Shown here: piece by piece, positions 7,201 to 7,642 of the stretch
Layout of the letters: every line of letters begins with the position of its first letter
Position numbering within the stretch: the stretch's first letter is position 1
Assembly (NCBI GenBank): GCA_945906015.1
Contig: CAMDQV010000093.1
Location: forward strand, 1 to 7,642
DNA from: Pedobacter schmidteae
GTDB taxonomy: Bacteria; Bacteroidota; Bacteroidia; Sphingobacteriales; Sphingobacteriaceae
Reading direction: 5' to 3'
Length of the DNA stretch: 7,642 nucleotides
The notes under the pieces: model-generated
What the model was told of the DNA's origin: nothing
The model's input: the letters and a program-made list of their open reading frames with translations, nothing else
The model's database searches: none
Position numbers and translations under genes: made by a program

Positions 7201-7442
7201 GCAGCCTGAATACTGTATTTTCCATTTGCCAATGTTGTTGTTCCTCTATTGGTACCCTTTACTCTAACTGTGACACCTGGAAGTGGCTGACCAGCTTCAA
7301 GTACAGTTCCTGTAATAACTTTTGTTTGTTGTGAAAATGTTTGATGTGAAAAACTCAGCAACAGCATTATGAGCATTACAATCCCTCCTCCGGAGGGAAA
7401 TGACCATGGTTTTTTTAACTTCTTCATGTAAGTGTTTAGCAT
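4266..7442 (-). CDS. susC: SusC/RagA-like TonB-dependent outer-membrane transporter
   Basis: 1058 residues; imports a ligand handed over by SusD across the outer membrane, using TonB energy. Seen: signal peptide (basic KKLKK at 7-11, hydrophobic core about 21-30, cleavage near FSQ, 36-38). A carboxypeptidase-regulatory-like beta domain follows (about 42-117: ITGTVLEAGQPLPGVTVRVK, then GTTTLANGKYSI), then a TonB-box-like EVIVIGYGT (119-127) and the plug (about 131-246) with LYVIDGFP (194-201) and the SusC signature ILKDASSTAIYGSRAANGVI (220-239). The 22-strand barrel region includes the typical DINGDGTMTDADL acidic loop (873-885), FLRMKTVSLNYNLP (981-994) and a terminal Phe suited to BAM recognition. 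There is no STN signalling domain before the beta domain, which argues against control by a FecI/FecR-type sigma/anti-sigma relay. The start could be M1 or M6 (7427); M6 gives a more usual MKKLKK signal peptide. The ligand is unknown. Confidence 0.97.
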   Translation of the reverse strand: MLNTYMKKLKKPWSFPSGGGIVMLIMLLLSFSHQTFSQQTKVITGTVLEAGQPLPGVTVRVKGTNRGTTTLANGKYSIQAASNETLVFAFLGTETQEIVVGNRTVVNITLKESNSSLSEVIVIGYGTVKKPDLTGSVGVVPMKDMMKAPVGTFAEALAGRVAGVKVNASDGQPGGGINIVIRGAGSLTQSTSPLYVIDGFPVENPDPASINPEEIESMTILKDASSTAIYGSRAANGVILIQTKRGNIGKPVINFASSYGMQDIPKSMELMSPYEFIKYQQELNPTTATTTAFFAGGKTLENYRDVEGVNFQDYVLRQGVMQNNNLALRGGTEQTKYSISGSLFDQVGSIINTGLNRYSGRVTLDQTISNKLKAGITANYSGIKQYGQIVNTGAITQGNPTAFALARAWLYRPISPNPTDDLVADAVDDEALNASDFRINPFIDLANQYSNNITNLVEGNGYLSYQINKDFEIKSTAGIRQNKLTEERFYNSKTAQGGPSPNNLNGVNGSIRNIFSNSFSNETTLNYKKTFKKDHSITGLGLFAINSTKSNIKGYGGRLLPNENLMMDGLEEGLAFNPISSSSVNTMASYAGRLDYNYKSKYIVTGTYRADGSSKFKEHWGYFPGAALAWNMHKEGFFAKLLPGISTSKIRTSYGSNGNNRVGDFDTYARLLQSINGYSFNNSTPIASNSVSSIGNPALEWEKVTTMDLGYEIGILKDRVILEMDLYRKSTENLLLNAILPSSTGFTSATKNVGKLRNDGLEFTLNTVNVMTKDFSWESNLNISFNKNKIMELTRGQRSLTTNADYVSQFNKPLYVAEIGKPAGMMIGFIWEGNYQYADFDNPSPGVYVLKPDVPSNGAVRNTILPGDIKYKDINGDGTMTDADLTYIGRGQSIHTGGFSNNFNYKAFSLNVFFQWSYGNDIYNANRLIMEGNSNGWGNINQFASYSNRWSPENPTNANYRTRGQGPIGFHSSRVVEDGSFLRMKTVSLNYNLPAKLIKTAYLSNLSVNVSAQNLITWTNYSGMDPEVSTRNNTLSPGFDYSSYPKSPTIAFGIKAGF

Positions 7443-7480
7443 AATTTATAATTAATTGTGGTTTAATAGGTAAGGTAAAA

Positions 7481-7498
7481 TACGGGTGCTTACCCGTA
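7481..7498 (-). promoter_or_regulatory. GC-rich hairpin in the presumed susC leader
   Basis: The minus strand reads TACGGGTAAGCACCCGTA: a perfect 7-bp stem with a 4-nt loop (AAGC), directly followed by TTTTACC. It sits 38 nt before the annotated susC ATG in an otherwise very AT-rich leader, so it stands out. It could act as a leader attenuator, an mRNA-stabilising stem or a palindromic protein-binding site. A downstream CTTACC (7469-7474) can pair with GGTAAG inside the stem and loop (7489-7494), giving a competing structure. Structure is seen; function is inferred. Confidence 0.5.
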
Positions 7499-7537
7499 GA
7501 GTTTTAAAACTGGTTGATTCAGAAATAGTATTGATCA

Positions 7538-7566
7538 TAAAACTAATTTAATGTTTAAAAAAACAA
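7538..7566 (-). promoter_or_regulatory. Candidate susC-operon promoter
   Basis: On the minus strand, TTG at 7566-7564 is followed after 18 nt by TAGTTTTA at 7545-7538, which matches seven of eight positions of the Bacteroidota -7 consensus TAnnTTTG. A start near 7530 would give a leader of about 90 nt that includes the 7481-7498 hairpin. In such AT-rich DNA near-matches arise easily; TATTTCTG a little downstream is a rival -7 element. Confidence 0.3.
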
Positions 7567-7574
7567 TTTTTAAA

Positions 7575-7611
7575 ATAAATCATAGAATTGTACAGCAATT
7601 CTATGATTTAT
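7575..7611. terminator. 16-bp perfect inverted repeat upstream of the susC promoter region
   Basis: Positions 7575-7590 are exactly complementary to 7596-7611, with a 5-nt loop (7591-7595). On the minus strand the stem is followed by ATTTTAAAAATTG and then seven T residues (7563-7557), so it would serve as an intrinsic terminator for a minus-strand gene lying beyond position 7642. On the plus strand the following bases are not T-rich. A binding site for a dimeric regulator of the susC operon is the alternative, because it lies just upstream of the candidate promoter. Confidence 0.5.
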
Positions 7612-7642
7612 AATCTTTAAAAAACTAATAACGTTTACGTAC

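Noticed and set aside
1..7642. CRISPR arrays, tRNA or rRNA genes, insertion sequences
   Set aside because: No regularly spaced direct repeats, tRNA-like cloverleaf, rRNA sequence or transposase-like protein was seen on either strand.

Overview
The window is a four-gene stretch of a Bacteroidota chromosome, all on the minus strand. It is the core of a SusC/SusD-type nutrient-uptake locus: transcription enters near position 7530 and runs leftwards. The phylum call rests on the SusC/SusD pair with full family signatures, the AT-rich and Shine-Dalgarno-poor start regions, and the lipoprotein-rich gene content. The protein style (SusC without an STN domain, a DUF5017 lipoprotein in third place) fits Sphingobacteriaceae such as Pedobacter or Mucilaginibacter, but the genus cannot be fixed from this sequence.

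Layout in transcription order. (1) 7443-7642: upstream region with a 16-bp perfect inverted repeat, a candidate Bacteroidota-type promoter, and a GC-rich hairpin in the presumed susC leader. (2) 4266-7442: SusC-like TonB-dependent outer-membrane transporter. (3) 2408-4246: SusD-like surface lipoprotein, carrying an unusual two-unit Gly/Thr/Ala-rich beta-type insertion. (4) 1313-2386: DUF5017-type surface lipoprotein in the SusE/SusF position, with a cryptic heptapeptide aromatic-x-Pro tandem repeat. (5) 1232-1312: short gap holding a terminator-like hairpin. (6) 134-1231: secreted alpha/beta-hydrolase with an intact Ser-Asp-His triad. (7) 1-133: non-coding tail with only weak AT-rich hairpins.

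Working model (inference). The DUF5017 lipoprotein and SusD hold a ligand at the cell surface. SusC, powered by TonB, moves it into the periplasm, where the hydrolase may cleave an ester or similar bond. susC, susD and the DUF5017 gene are 19 and 21 bp apart and are very probably one operon. The hairpin before the hydrolase suggests lower or separate expression of that gene. No glycosidase, polysaccharide lyase or dedicated regulator is visible, so the substrate cannot be named.

I found no wholly new multi-gene system. The most original signals are the repeat insertion in SusD, the heptad repeat in the DUF5017 protein, and the susC leader, which can form two mutually exclusive pairings.
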